In this document: in pieces, positions 26,566 to 34,885 of the stretch
Position numbering within the stretch: position 1 is the first letter of the stretch
How the letters are laid out: each line of letters starts with the position of its first letter
NCBI GenBank assembly: GCA_050260775.1
Contig: JBLNCP010000008.1
Span: 35,765 to 99,764, forward strand
Direction: 5' to 3'
DNA: 64,000 nucleotides
From: CALABS01 sp050260775
GTDB lineage: Bacteria > Pseudomonadota > Alphaproteobacteria > Rhodospirillales > Magnetospirillaceae
Position numbers and translations under genes: made by a program
The notes under the pieces: generated by a model
Told to the model about the DNA's origin: nothing
Seen by the model: only the letters and a program-made list of their open reading frames with translations
The model's database searches: none

Positions 26566-27201
26566 ATGCTCAAGCACGCCGACATCTGGGCCGCGATCGA
26601 CGCGCTGGCCAAGGATCATGGGCTGACGGCGTCCGCGCTGGCCCGCAAGGCCGGGCTTGACCCCACCACCTTCAACAAGAGCAAGCGCATCACCCGCGAG
26701 GGCAAGCCGCGCTGGCCCTCCACCGAGAGCGTCGCCAAGGTGCTGGAGGCGACCGGCTCCTCGCTGGCCGACCTGGTGCGCGTCATCGAGGGCAACAACG
26801 GCAAGGTTGGGGCCTCGGCCCGCGTCCCTCTGATCGGCTTCGCCCAGGCCGGCGACCGCGGCTTCTTCGACGATGCCGGCTACCCCACCGGCGGCGGCTG
26901 GGACGAGATCCCCTTCCCCGAGATCGGCGACCCCAACGCCTACGCCCTCGAGGTGTCGGGCGACAGCATGGAGCCGCTCTACCGCGACGGCGACATCGTC
27001 ATCGTCTCGCCGGCCTCCAGCGTCCGCCGCGGCGACCGGGTGGTGGTCAAGACCCTGGACGGCGAGGTCATGGTCAAGCAGCTGGTGCGGCAAAGCGCCA
27101 AGTGGATCGAGCTGGCCTCGCTCAACCCCGCCCACCCCGGCCGCAGCCTCGCCGCCGAGGACATCGCCTGGATCGCCCGCATCCTGTGGGCCAGCCAGTA
27201 G
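26566..27201 (+). CDS. HTH / S24-peptidase transcriptional regulator (LexA/CI-like)
   Basis: A 211-residue repressor. Residues about 5-75 form a helix-turn-helix domain (LTASALARKAGLDPTTFNKSK). The C-terminal half is an S24 self-cleaving domain: candidate cleavage site A95-G96 (GFAQAGD), nucleophile Ser134 in SGDSMEPL, general-base Lys171 in MVKQL. This layout implies RecA-stimulated autocleavage as in LexA and CI. It is read away from the phage cassette and lies between two exact SOS boxes. It may be the prophage repressor retained, or a host regulator. ATG 26566 has AGAGG nine bases upstream. Confidence 0.9.
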   Translation: MLKHADIWAAIDALAKDHGLTASALARKAGLDPTTFNKSKRITREGKPRWPSTESVAKVLEATGSSLADLVRVIEGNNGKVGASARVPLIGFAQAGDRGFFDDAGYPTGGGWDEIPFPEIGDPNAYALEVSGDSMEPLYRDGDIVIVSPASSVRRGDRVVVKTLDGEVMVKQLVRQSAKWIELASLNPAHPGRSLAAEDIAWIARILWASQ

Positions 27202-27219
27202 CGCGGTTTAGCTCCCTCC

Positions 27220-27296
27220 GTCATGCCCGCGAAGGCGGGCATCCAGTGATCGCAATGCCCTCCTAAGGGCTGGATCCCCGCTGCCGCGGGGATGAC
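27220..27296. repeat. REP-like palindromic element
   Basis: 77 bases beginning GTCATGCCCGCGAAGGCGGGCATCCAG and ending CTGCCGCGGGGATGAC, with two internal hairpins. It follows the S24 regulator stop and precedes the second SOS promoter. It could terminate the regulator transcript. Confidence 0.88.
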
Positions 27297-27309
27297 GAAG
27301 GCGGGTCAC

Positions 27310-27340
27310 TTGACAAAATGTTCGTGATATGTTCTATATC
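27310..27340 (+). promoter_or_regulatory. Second SOS box within a promoter
   Basis: TTGACA (27310-27315) is followed by an exact GTTC-N7-GTTC box (27320-27334) lying in the spacer, then a -10-like CTATAT/TATATC (27334-27340; spacing 18-19). A repressor on this box would occlude the promoter. The expected start site falls at about 27346, on the ATG at 27345, so the transcript may be leaderless. Confidence 0.75.
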
Positions 27341-27344
27341 CGGG

Positions 27345-27695
27345 ATGCCATTGCCCCACCTTCTGGAGTGCCGCTACGACGGCCCGATCCCGCCCGCCGA
27401 TCCGGCGATGATCGGTCGGCCCGACGCGGTCCTGCGGGCGCGGCTGTTCGAGCGGCTGGCGGCCGAGGCCCGGCGCGCGGCAGCGCTCAGGCGAGCCCGT
27501 CTCGGCGCCGCCGGCCTCCCGGCCGACCACCACCTCTCCGAATTGGGGCAGGAATTGTCGGCCTGCCGCCGGCAGGCCCTGGCGTGGCGCCATTCCGGCA
27601 TGGCCGCGCCTGCCCCGGCCATCCACGCGGCGCCGCCAGAATCGAACCCCCGGGTCAAGCCCGGGGGTGACGGCGAGCGGCGCGCCCGCCTCTAG
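27345..27695 (+). CDS. Small SOS-box-controlled protein, unknown
   Basis: A 116-residue ORF starting MPLPHLLECRYDGPIPP, then an Arg/Ala-rich helix (about 28-58) and a second helix with SELGQELSACRRQALAWR. The last ~35 residues are encoded by REP-like repeat sequence, so the protein may once have ended earlier. No Shine-Dalgarno is seen, in keeping with a leaderless transcript from the SOS promoter directly upstream. No domain recognised; a damage-response or particle-related function is only a guess. It converges with fabI, overlapping its stop by four bases. Confidence 0.6.
   Translation: MPLPHLLECRYDGPIPPADPAMIGRPDAVLRARLFERLAAEARRAAALRRARLGAAGLPADHHLSELGQELSACRRQALAWRHSGMAAPAPAIHAAPPESNPRVKPGGDGERRARL
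27590..27672. repeat. REP-like element inside the small SOS-controlled ORF
   Basis: It runs from CCATTCCGGCATGGCCG to AACCCCCGGGTCAAGCCCGGGGGTGAC and has the same end (GGGGGTGAC) and CCCGGG-type hairpin as the intergenic elements elsewhere in the window. Here it is translated as the C-terminus of the small ORF. Confidence 0.65.
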
Positions 27696-28483
27696 CCGAC
27701 GATGTGGTAGCCGCCGTCGATGAAGATGGTGGTGCCGGTGACCGCCTTGGCCAGGTCGCTGACCAGGTAGGCCGCCATCGAGCCGCAATCGTCGATGGTG
27801 GCGAGCTGGTGCATGGGCGCCTTGGCGGCGGCCTGCTCCATCAGCTCGTCGAAGCGGTCGATGCCCGAGGCGGCGCGGGTCTTGAGCGGCCCGGGCGACA
27901 GCGCCACCACGCGGATGCCCTTGGGCCCGAGCTCGTGGGCCATGTACTTGGTGGCGCTCTCCAGCGCCGCCTTGACCGGACCCATGACGTTGTAGTGCTC
28001 GACCACCTTGCGGCCGCCGTAGAACGACACCGTCATCAGGCAGCCGCCGTCCTTCATCAGCGGCTCGGCGAGGTGGGCCATGCGGATGAACGAGTGGCAG
28101 GACACGTCCATGGCCAGCGCGAAGCCGTCGCGCGAGCAGTCGACGACGCGGCCGTGCAGGTCCTCGCGGTTGGCGAAGGCGATGGAGTGGATGATGAAGT
28201 CCAGCTTGCCCCAGGTCTTCTCGATCTCGGCGAACACGGCTTCCAGCTCGCCCTCGCCGCGGACGTCGCACGGCATGAAGATCGGCGCTTCCAGCGTCTC
28301 GGCCAGCGGGCGGACCCACTTCTCCGCTTTGTCGTTGAGGTAGGTGACCGCCAGTTCGGCGCCGTAGGCGCGGCAGTGCTTGGCGCAGCCGTAGGCGATG
28401 CTCTGGTCGTTGGCGATGCCGATTACCAGGCCCTTCTTGCCGGTCAGGTTGAGGGTCTTCACCTGCGCGATGCCGTCCATCAT
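27692..28483 (-). CDS. fabI: Enoyl-[acyl-carrier-protein] reductase (NADH), FabI
   Basis: A 263-residue short-chain dehydrogenase-fold enzyme for the last reduction of fatty-acid elongation. N-terminal GKKGLVIGIANDQSIAYGCAK is the FabI-type nucleotide site; the catalytic Tyr-x6-Lys is in EHYNVMGPVKAALE; the C-terminus has TGTTIFIDGGYHI. ATG 28483 has AAGGA eight bases upstream. No other fab gene is adjacent, so it may be the second enoyl reductase that many Rhodospirillaceae carry. Confidence 0.93.
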   Translation of the reverse strand: MMDGIAQVKTLNLTGKKGLVIGIANDQSIAYGCAKHCRAYGAELAVTYLNDKAEKWVRPLAETLEAPIFMPCDVRGEGELEAVFAEIEKTWGKLDFIIHSIAFANREDLHGRVVDCSRDGFALAMDVSCHSFIRMAHLAEPLMKDGGCLMTVSFYGGRKVVEHYNVMGPVKAALESATKYMAHELGPKGIRVVALSPGPLKTRAASGIDRFDELMEQAAAKAPMHQLATIDDCGSMAAYLVSDLAKAVTGTTIFIDGGYHIVG

Positions 28484-28654
28484 GTCTGGGTTCCTTGCTC
28501 GGTGATGTTGCGCTGCAGCATAGGACGGATGAGGTAGGACCACAACCTCCCCCTACCGTGTTCGTGTAGGACCGCACCCAATGGGGTAGTTTCACACGTC
28601 CGGCGCAGAGTTTTGCGACGCTTGACCCTGCCGTCCCCGTCGCGCTATGTGTTT

Positions 28655-28712
28655 GCCCGTGGCGATTTGAGCGACCGGCTTGCGGCCACGTTAAATATTC
28701 CGCTAAAGAGGT
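28655..28712 (+). promoter_or_regulatory. SAM-II riboswitch
   Basis: The sequence matches the SAM-II consensus: P1 stem CGTGGC (28658-28663) / GCCACG (28685-28690), the loop run GATTTG, CCGGCTTGC before the stem closes, then TTAAAT and CGCTAAAGAGG forming the pseudoknot. These elements bind S-adenosylmethionine in alphaproteobacteria ahead of metA, metZ and related genes. It is located about 85 bases before metZ. Confidence 0.92.
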
Positions 28713-28735
28713 CAGAGCGTCCGGCTATATCCGCG

Positions 28736-28767
28736 CCCCGACCCCTGCCCGGTCGGGGTTTTTGTTT
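28736..28767 (+). terminator. Intrinsic terminator between SAM-II riboswitch and metZ
   Basis: An 8-bp GC-rich stem CCCCGACC / GGTCGGGG with a 7-base loop, followed by TTTTTGTTT. Placed after the riboswitch and before metZ, it suggests that SAM controls read-through by transcription termination, although SAM-II often acts on the ribosome site. Confidence 0.85.
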
Positions 28768-28796
28768 GGCCGAACGCATCATCGAAGGGCAGATCC

Positions 28797-29999
28797 ATGA
28801 GCGACGACACTCCCGCCTCCCGCCCCGCCTCATCCCTGCGGCCGCGCACCCGCCTGGTGCGCGCCGGCGTCAATCGCACCGGCTTCTCCGAGACGAGCGA
28901 GGCCTTGTTCATGACCTCGGGCTACGTCTACGACTCCGCCGAGGAGGCCGAGGAGAGCTTCGACGGCACCCGCGACCGCATGGTCTATTCCCGCTTCAAG
29001 AACCCCACCGTCGCCATGTTCGAGGAGCGCCTGGCCGCCGTCGAAGGCGCCGAGGCGTGCCGGGCCACCGCCAGCGGCATGGCCGCCGTCCACGCCGCCC
29101 TGGCATGCCAGCTGAAGGCCGGCGACCGCGTGGTGGCGTCGCGGGCCCTGTTCGGGTCGTGCAGCTGGATCGTCGGCGACCTGCTGCCCCGCTTCGGCGT
29201 CACCGCGGAGTTCGTCGACGGCTGCGACCTCGCCCAGTGGGAAAAAGCGCTGTCGAGCCCCACCGCCGCCGTGTTCGTCGAAACCCCCTCCAACCCGACC
29301 CTGGAAATCATCGACCTGCCGGCGGTGTGCGAGCTGGCTCATCGCGCCGGCGCCCGGGTGGTGGTGGACAACGTGTTCGCCACGCCGCTGCTGCAGAGCC
29401 CGCTCGAACTGGGGGCCGACGTGGTGGTGTATTCCGCCACCAAGCATATCGACGGCCAGGGACGCTGTCTCGGCGGCGCCGTGCTCGGCTCGGCCGAATT
29501 CTGTGCCGACGTGCTGGGGCCGTACCTGCGCCACACCGGCCCGGCGCTGTCGCCCTTCAATGCCTGGCTGCTGCTCAAGGGGCTGGAGACCCTGGACCTC
29601 CGGGTGCGGGCCCAGAGCGAGTCCGCCCTGGCCATCGCCCGCTTCCTCGAAGGCCGCCCCGAGGTCGAACGGGTGCTCTACCCCGGCCTCGAAAGCCATC
29701 CGCAATACGAACTGGCGCGCCGGCAGATGAAGGGCGGCGGCACCATGCTGGCGCTCAGCCTGAAGGGCGGCAAGCCGGCCGCCTACCGCCTGCTCAACGG
29801 TCTTCGCATCATTGACATCTCCAACAACCTCGGCGATTCCAAGAGCCTGGCCACCCATCCCTGGACCACCACCCACCAGCGCCTGTCGCCCGAGGCCAAG
29901 CTGGCCATGGGCATCGACGAAGGCATGCTGCGCCTGTCGGTGGGCCTGGAGGATCCCGACGACCTGATCGAGGACCTGGCCGCCGCCCTTTCCGGCTGA
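28797..29999 (+). CDS. metZ: O-succinylhomoserine sulfhydrylase MetZ
   Basis: A 400-residue PLP enzyme of the Cys/Met metabolism family, making homocysteine from O-succinylhomoserine and sulfide. Seen: YSRFKNPTVAMFEERLA (cofactor/dimer contact), ATASGMAAVHAAL, and the PLP lysine in YSATKHIDGQGRCLGG. The context of a SAM-II riboswitch and terminator fits methionine biosynthesis and favours MetZ over cystathionine gamma-synthase or methionine gamma-lyase. Confidence 0.93.
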   Translation: MSDDTPASRPASSLRPRTRLVRAGVNRTGFSETSEALFMTSGYVYDSAEEAEESFDGTRDRMVYSRFKNPTVAMFEERLAAVEGAEACRATASGMAAVHAALACQLKAGDRVVASRALFGSCSWIVGDLLPRFGVTAEFVDGCDLAQWEKALSSPTAAVFVETPSNPTLEIIDLPAVCELAHRAGARVVVDNVFATPLLQSPLELGADVVVYSATKHIDGQGRCLGGAVLGSAEFCADVLGPYLRHTGPALSPFNAWLLLKGLETLDLRVRAQSESALAIARFLEGRPEVERVLYPGLESHPQYELARRQMKGGGTMLALSLKGGKPAAYRLLNGLRIIDISNNLGDSKSLATHPWTTTHQRLSPEAKLAMGIDEGMLRLSVGLEDPDDLIEDLAAALSG

Positions 30000-30062
30000 G
30001 CGGCCCGGAAATTCGGGAGAGCGGGGCTGGGCCGGGCGTAGGGTAGGGCCGACATCGGGTGC

Positions 30063-30494
30063 ATGCGCCCGCTCCTGCCGATGCTCCTGACGGGTTTGGT
30101 GGCGGCCTGCACGGTGCCCGACGTGCGGGACACCTACTATGCCGACCCGTTCGCCCCCGGCCCGGCCGACCTGGTGCGGCTGGCCCGGCCCGAGCGGGAG
30201 GTGGCCACGATCCTGTTCGCGCCCGGCTCGGCGGCGCTGACGCCCTCGGGACGCCGGGCGGTGCTCGACGCGGCCGCCGAGATCGGCCGTGACCTGTCCC
30301 AGCCGGTGCAGGTCGTCGCCGTCGCCGACGAGACGGGCAGCGAGAACGGCGATTATCAGCTGGCGCGCCGGCGCAGCCTGGCGGTGGCCGACGTGCTGGA
30401 GGAAGCCGGCGTCCCCCCGGCGCGAATCGACCTCGAACCCCGCGGCAATTCCCGCTACACCCCGGCAAAACGGGCCGTGATCGTCGATTATTGA
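30063..30494 (+). CDS. Small OmpA-domain lipoprotein
   Basis: A 143-residue protein with a short signal peptide and lipobox LVAAC (Cys16), then an OmpA-like peptidoglycan-binding domain with the start TILFAPGSAALTPSGRRAVLD and the conserved QLARRRSLAVADVLEEAGV. It would be anchored to a membrane and bind the cell wall non-covalently. Stand-alone gene following metZ by 63 bases; no regulatory signal seen. Confidence 0.85.
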   Translation: MRPLLPMLLTGLVAACTVPDVRDTYYADPFAPGPADLVRLARPEREVATILFAPGSAALTPSGRRAVLDAAAEIGRDLSQPVQVVAVADETGSENGDYQLARRRSLAVADVLEEAGVPPARIDLEPRGNSRYTPAKRAVIVDY

Positions 30495-30589
30495 CCCTCG
30501 CGCGGAGGGATACGCCGGCCCGGCGAGGTGGACATCCCCGTGTTCCGGCTTAATATGAGCCGACAGGACAGCGTCCCGCAGGACACGCC

Positions 30590-30982
30590 ATGTACACCGA
30601 AACCACGCGCGGCATCACCGTGACGGTCGATCCGGTCTATCTGGAAGACCAGTCGTCCCCCGACGACAACCATTATGTCTGGGCGTACCGCGTCCGCATC
30701 GAGAACCACGGCGATGGGACGGTCCAGCTCAAGCGCCGCCACTGGACCATCACCGACGCCCTGGGGCGGGTGCAGGAGGTGCAGGGGGCCGGGGTGGTGG
30801 GCGAGCAGCCAGTGCTCGAACCCGGCCAGGCGTTCGAATATACCAGCGGCACGCCGCTGCCGACGCCGTCGGGCATCATGTTCGGCAACTACCTGATGGA
30901 AGCCGAGGACGGCGAACGGTTCGACGTGACCATCCCGGCGTTCTCGCTGGACAGCCCGCACGTGGTCACCCGCCTCAACTGA
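30590..30982 (+). CDS. apaG: ApaG family protein
   Basis: A 130-residue all-beta (FnIII-like) protein. ApaG signatures: HYVWAYRVRIENHG, LKRRHWTITDALGRVQEVQGAGVVGEQP, and the end FSLDSP. It is linked to Co2+/Mg2+ resistance and Ap4A metabolism in other bacteria; the mechanism is unclear. Single gene between the OmpA lipoprotein and folE. Confidence 0.95.
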   Translation: MYTETTRGITVTVDPVYLEDQSSPDDNHYVWAYRVRIENHGDGTVQLKRRHWTITDALGRVQEVQGAGVVGEQPVLEPGQAFEYTSGTPLPTPSGIMFGNYLMEAEDGERFDVTIPAFSLDSPHVVTRLN

Positions 30983-31090
30983 GCTTGCAAACGGGGCAGC
31001 GCGACGCCACATCTCCGAGGCGATACCCCCAAAGTGGCACTCTCCAGCCCCGCATCCGTGCCCCGCATCCGTAAACGAGGGATTTCCGCC

Positions 31091-31732
31091 GTGAAAGCCG
31101 ACGACCTGATCCTGCCCAAGGAACTCCAGCCCAAGGACCTCACGCGCCCCAGCCGGGCCGAGGCGGAAGAGGCGGTGCGCACGCTGCTGCGCTGGGCCGG
31201 CGACGACCCCGAGCGCGAGGGCCTCGTCGGCACCCCGGACCGCGTGGTGCGCTCCTACGAGGAATTCTTCTCGGGATACGACCAGGACCCGGTCGAGATC
31301 CTGCAGCGGACCTTCGAGGAGACCGACGGCTACGACGAGATGGTGCTGCTCAGGGACATCCGCCTGGAATCCCATTGCGAGCACCACATGGTGCCGATCA
31401 TCGGCAAGGCGCACGTGGCCTACCTGCCCGACCGCCGGGTGGTGGGGATTTCGAAGCTGGCCCGCGTCGTCGACATCTTCTCGCACCGGCTGCAGATCCA
31501 GGAGAAGCTGACGGCGCAGATCGCCAACAGCATCAACGAGGTGCTGCAGCCCAAGGGCGTCGCGGTGGTGATCGAGGCCGCCCACCAGTGCATGACCACC
31601 CGCGGCATCCACAAGCCGGGGGTGACCATGGTCACCAGCCGCATGCTCGGCGCCTTCCGCGACAACCCCGCCACCCGCCGCGAGTTCATGTCCCTGATCC
31701 AGGGCCAGCACAACGGCCTGTCGAACGTCTGA
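31091..31732 (+). CDS. folE: GTP cyclohydrolase I
   Basis: A 213-residue enzyme that converts GTP to 7,8-dihydroneopterin triphosphate, the first step to folate. Zinc and active site: ESHCEHHMVPIIGKAHVAYLP and HQCMTTRG. The start is the GTG at 31091 with GAGGGA upstream; an in-frame earlier start at 31034 lacks a ribosome site and adds a non-homologous tail. Monocistronic, closed by a REP-like element. Confidence 0.95.
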   Translation: MKADDLILPKELQPKDLTRPSRAEAEEAVRTLLRWAGDDPEREGLVGTPDRVVRSYEEFFSGYDQDPVEILQRTFEETDGYDEMVLLRDIRLESHCEHHMVPIIGKAHVAYLPDRRVVGISKLARVVDIFSHRLQIQEKLTAQIANSINEVLQPKGVAVVIEAAHQCMTTRGIHKPGVTMVTSRMLGAFRDNPATRREFMSLIQGQHNGLSNV

Positions 31733-31740
31733 TCCCTTCT

Positions 31741-31818
31741 GTCATCCCGAGCCCCGCGAGGGATCGCGTCCGGAGTGGCCTGGACGGGCGGCGCCGGATG
31801 AGGGCACCTCGGGATGAC
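31741..31818. repeat. REP-like palindromic element
   Basis: 78 bases from GTCATCCCGAGCCCCGCGAGGGATCG to CACCTCGGGATGAC, immediately after the folE stop. Ends are inverted repeats of each other; probable transcript-end element. Confidence 0.9.
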
Positions 31819-31926
31819 CGCAAACGGGACGGCACCGATCCAAGCATAGCGTCGATGCGTCTATAATCGCTGGACTCTCTCCCCTGGCCGCGCCAATAGT
31901 CTTGCCCGGACAGGGGATATTCGCGC

Positions 31927-33378
31927 TTGATCGACGTACGGCCGGTAATCTTCGTCAACGGCTTCCTGCTGCTTGTCCTCGCCGCTGCCATGGGTGTGCC
32001 GGCGTTGGTGGACGTGGTGTACGCCGACCCCGACTGGCAGGTCTTCGCGGCCTCCGGGGTGGTGACCGGCTTCATCGCCCTGGCCATGGTGCTGGGCGCC
32101 AAGCCCGAGGGCCGGCTGTCGCTGACCGCGCGCCAGGCCTTCATGCTCAGCACCACTTCATGGATCGTCACCGCGGCGGCGGCGGCGCTTCCCTTCGTCT
32201 TCTCCGGCCTCGGCCTCAGCTACACCGACGGCTATTTCGAGGCCATGTCGGGACTGACCACCACCGGGGCCACCGTCATCACCGGCCTCGACGACCAGCC
32301 CTACGGCCTGCTGCTGTGGCGGGCCATGCTGCACTGGATGGGCGGCATGGGGATCATCGTCATGGCGGTGGCGGTGCTGCCGTTGCTGCGCATCGGCGGC
32401 ATGCAGTTCTTCCGCATGGAAAGCTCCGACAAGAGCGACCGCATCAAGCCGCGGGTATCCCAGACCGCCGGCGGCATCGCCGTGGTCTACGGCCTGTTCA
32501 CCGCCGCCTGCGCGGTGTTGCTGTGGCTGGCCGGCATGACTCCGTTCGAGGCGCTGTGCCACGCCATGGCCACCCTGTCGACCGGCGGCTTTTCCACCTC
32601 GGACGCCCGCTTGGCCCACTGGGATTCCACGGCGATCACCTGGATCGTCACCGTGTTCATGACCGTGAGCGGGGCCTCGCTCGCCCTGTTCATCCGGCCG
32701 TGGCGGCGCGGGCGTTGGGAGATCCTCGGCGACACCCAGACGCGGTGGTACCTGTCCTTCCTGGGGCTGTTTTCGGCGGTGCTCGCCCTGTGGCTGTGGG
32801 CGGTGGACGACCAGGACCTCGGCGACGCCCTGACGCACGCCACCTTCCACGTGGTGTCCATCGTCACCACCACCGGGCTGGCCTCGGCCGACTACGCCCA
32901 ATGGGGCGGCTTTCCGCAGGTCATCTTCTTCATCCTCACCTTCATCGGCGGCTGCACCGGCTCGACGGCCGGCGGCATCAAGATCTTCCGCTGGGAGGTG
33001 CTGTTCCAGATGGCCGGCGCCCACCTGAAGCAGCTCCTGCACCCGCATGGCATCTTCGTCATCAGCTTCAACCGCCGCACGGTGTCGCAGTCGGTGGTCG
33101 ATTCGGTGCTGGGCTTCGTGGTCATGTACTTCCTGACCTTCGCGGTGATGGCGCTGGCGCTGACCGTAGTCGGGCTCGACTTCGTCACAGCGCTCTCGGG
33201 TTCGGCCGCCGCGCTGGGCAATGTCGGGCCGGGCCTCGGCGAGGTGATCGGCCCGCTCGGCAGCTACCGGCCGTTGCCCGACGCCGCCAAGTGGCTGCTG
33301 GCCTTCGAGATGATGATGGGGCGCCTCGAGCTTTTCAGCGTGCTCGTGCTGCTGTCGCGGTCGTACTGGCGGGAATGA
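31927..33378 (+). CDS. trkH: Potassium uptake protein TrkH (first paralogue)
   Basis: A 483-residue membrane protein with four M1-P-M2 units. Selectivity-filter loops: SGLTTTGATVITG, LSTGGFST, VTTTGLAS and ALGNVGPG. The gate/charge region GGCTGSTAGGIKIFRWE is present. It would take up K+ (or Na+) together with TrkA, which is not in this window. The TTG start at 31927 has AGGGGATA upstream. Its stop overlaps the second trkH start (ATGA). Confidence 0.93.
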   Translation: MIDVRPVIFVNGFLLLVLAAAMGVPALVDVVYADPDWQVFAASGVVTGFIALAMVLGAKPEGRLSLTARQAFMLSTTSWIVTAAAAALPFVFSGLGLSYTDGYFEAMSGLTTTGATVITGLDDQPYGLLLWRAMLHWMGGMGIIVMAVAVLPLLRIGGMQFFRMESSDKSDRIKPRVSQTAGGIAVVYGLFTAACAVLLWLAGMTPFEALCHAMATLSTGGFSTSDARLAHWDSTAITWIVTVFMTVSGASLALFIRPWRRGRWEILGDTQTRWYLSFLGLFSAVLALWLWAVDDQDLGDALTHATFHVVSIVTTTGLASADYAQWGGFPQVIFFILTFIGGCTGSTAGGIKIFRWEVLFQMAGAHLKQLLHPHGIFVISFNRRTVSQSVVDSVLGFVVMYFLTFAVMALALTVVGLDFVTALSGSAAALGNVGPGLGEVIGPLGSYRPLPDAAKWLLAFEMMMGRLELFSVLVLLSRSYWRE

Positions 33379-34820
33379 GCGCGATGATCGACCTCCGGCC
33401 GGTGCTCCAGATCGTCGGCAGCGTGCTCTGCCTTCTCGCCGCCGCCATGCTCGTGCCGGCCCTGACCGACGCCGCGGTGGGCGAGCCGGAATGGCAGGTG
33501 TTCGTCGCTTCGGCGAGCGTGACCGTGTTCATCGGCATGGTGCTGGTGCTGGGCGCCCGGTCGCCGGCCGCCGTGCTGTCCATCCGCCAGGCCTTCCTGG
33601 CCACCGTGCTGGGCTGGGCGGTTCCCTGTCTCTTCGCCGCGCTGCCCTTCGCCTTCGGGCCGCTGGCGCTCGCCCCCGCCGATGCGCTGTTCGAGGCCGC
33701 CAGCGGCATCACCGCCACCGGCTCCACCGTCATCGCCGGGCTCGACCGCCTGCCGCCGGGCATCCTGGTGTGGCGGGCGCTGCTGCAATGGCTGGGTGGC
33801 CTGGCCTTCATCGTGATGGCGGTCGCGGTGCTGCCGGCGCTGAACGTCGGCGGCATGCAGATGTTCCGCATCGAGATCCTGTCGGCCCACGAGCGCGCCG
33901 CCCGGTTCGCGGGCGCGATCGTCGCCCTTTATGTCGGCCTGACCGCGGTCCTGCTGTTCCTGCTGCTGCTGGCCGGCATGCCGGCGTTCGACGCCATGGT
34001 GCACGCCATGAGCACCATCGCCACCGGCGGCTTCTCGACCTCGGACGGGTCGGCCGGGTCGTTCGACAGCGCCGCGATCGAGGTCGTGCTGATGCTCGGC
34101 ATGATCGCGGGCGGCATGCCGATCCTGCTGTTCTTCCAAGTGGTGCACGGCAACTGGCGCGGGCTGCTCAAGGACGAGCAGGTGCGGTGGTACCTGGGCC
34201 TGCTTTTCCTCGGCACCGCGGCACTGTCCCTGTGGCTGGCCCGGGCCAAGGGGCTCGCGGCCGCCGAGGCGCTGCGCACCGGCGCCTTCACCGCCATCTC
34301 GGCCATGACCGGGACCGGCCTCTACACCGTCGATTACAGCGAGTGGACCGGCATGCCGGTGGCCGTCCTCTTCTTCCTCACCTTCGTCGGCGGCTGCTCG
34401 GGCTCGACCGCGGGCGGCGTCAAGGTCTTCCGGCTGAAGATGCTGTTCGCCAACGCGTTGGTGCAGGTGCGCCGCCTGATGCGGCCGCACGCCATCCTCA
34501 TCCCCACCTTCAACCGCAAGCCCATCTCCGAGGAGGTGCTGGGCTCGGTGATGGGGTTCCTGTTCGTCTACGCGCTGTCCTTCGCCCTGTTGGCCATGGC
34601 GCTCGCCTTCCTCGGCGTCGATTTGATGACGGCGCTCTCGGGGGCCGCCTCGGCCATTGCCAACAAGGGCGGCGGGCTGGGGCAGGCCATCGGTCCGGCC
34701 GGCACCTACGCCCCGCTGCCGGATGCCGCCAAATACCTGCTGTCGGCCGGCATGCTGTTCGGACGCCTCGAACTGTTCACCGTGCTGGTGCTGTTCGTTC
34801 CCGGTTTCTGGAAACAGTAA
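33375..34820 (+). CDS. TrkH family protein (second paralogue)
   Basis: A 481-residue paralogue of the preceding protein with the same fold. Filter loops differ: SGITATGSTVIAG, IATGGFST, MTGTGLYT and IANKGGG (the last has Lys after Asn where the first paralogue has Val-Gly-Pro). Such changes could alter ion selectivity or make it an accessory subunit. Start ATG 33375 overlaps the first gene's stop; an internal ATG 33384 would match the first paralogue's N-terminus better. Confidence 0.9.
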   Translation: MSAMIDLRPVLQIVGSVLCLLAAAMLVPALTDAAVGEPEWQVFVASASVTVFIGMVLVLGARSPAAVLSIRQAFLATVLGWAVPCLFAALPFAFGPLALAPADALFEAASGITATGSTVIAGLDRLPPGILVWRALLQWLGGLAFIVMAVAVLPALNVGGMQMFRIEILSAHERAARFAGAIVALYVGLTAVLLFLLLLAGMPAFDAMVHAMSTIATGGFSTSDGSAGSFDSAAIEVVLMLGMIAGGMPILLFFQVVHGNWRGLLKDEQVRWYLGLLFLGTAALSLWLARAKGLAAAEALRTGAFTAISAMTGTGLYTVDYSEWTGMPVAVLFFLTFVGGCSGSTAGGVKVFRLKMLFANALVQVRRLMRPHAILIPTFNRKPISEEVLGSVMGFLFVYALSFALLAMALAFLGVDLMTALSGAASAIANKGGGLGQAIGPAGTYAPLPDAAKYLLSAGMLFGRLELFTVLVLFVPGFWKQ

Positions 34821-34885
34821 CCGGCTCCGCTCAACTCGCGGATGATTTTTATTTTCATTTATTGAACATTCATTCATGAGGCAAT

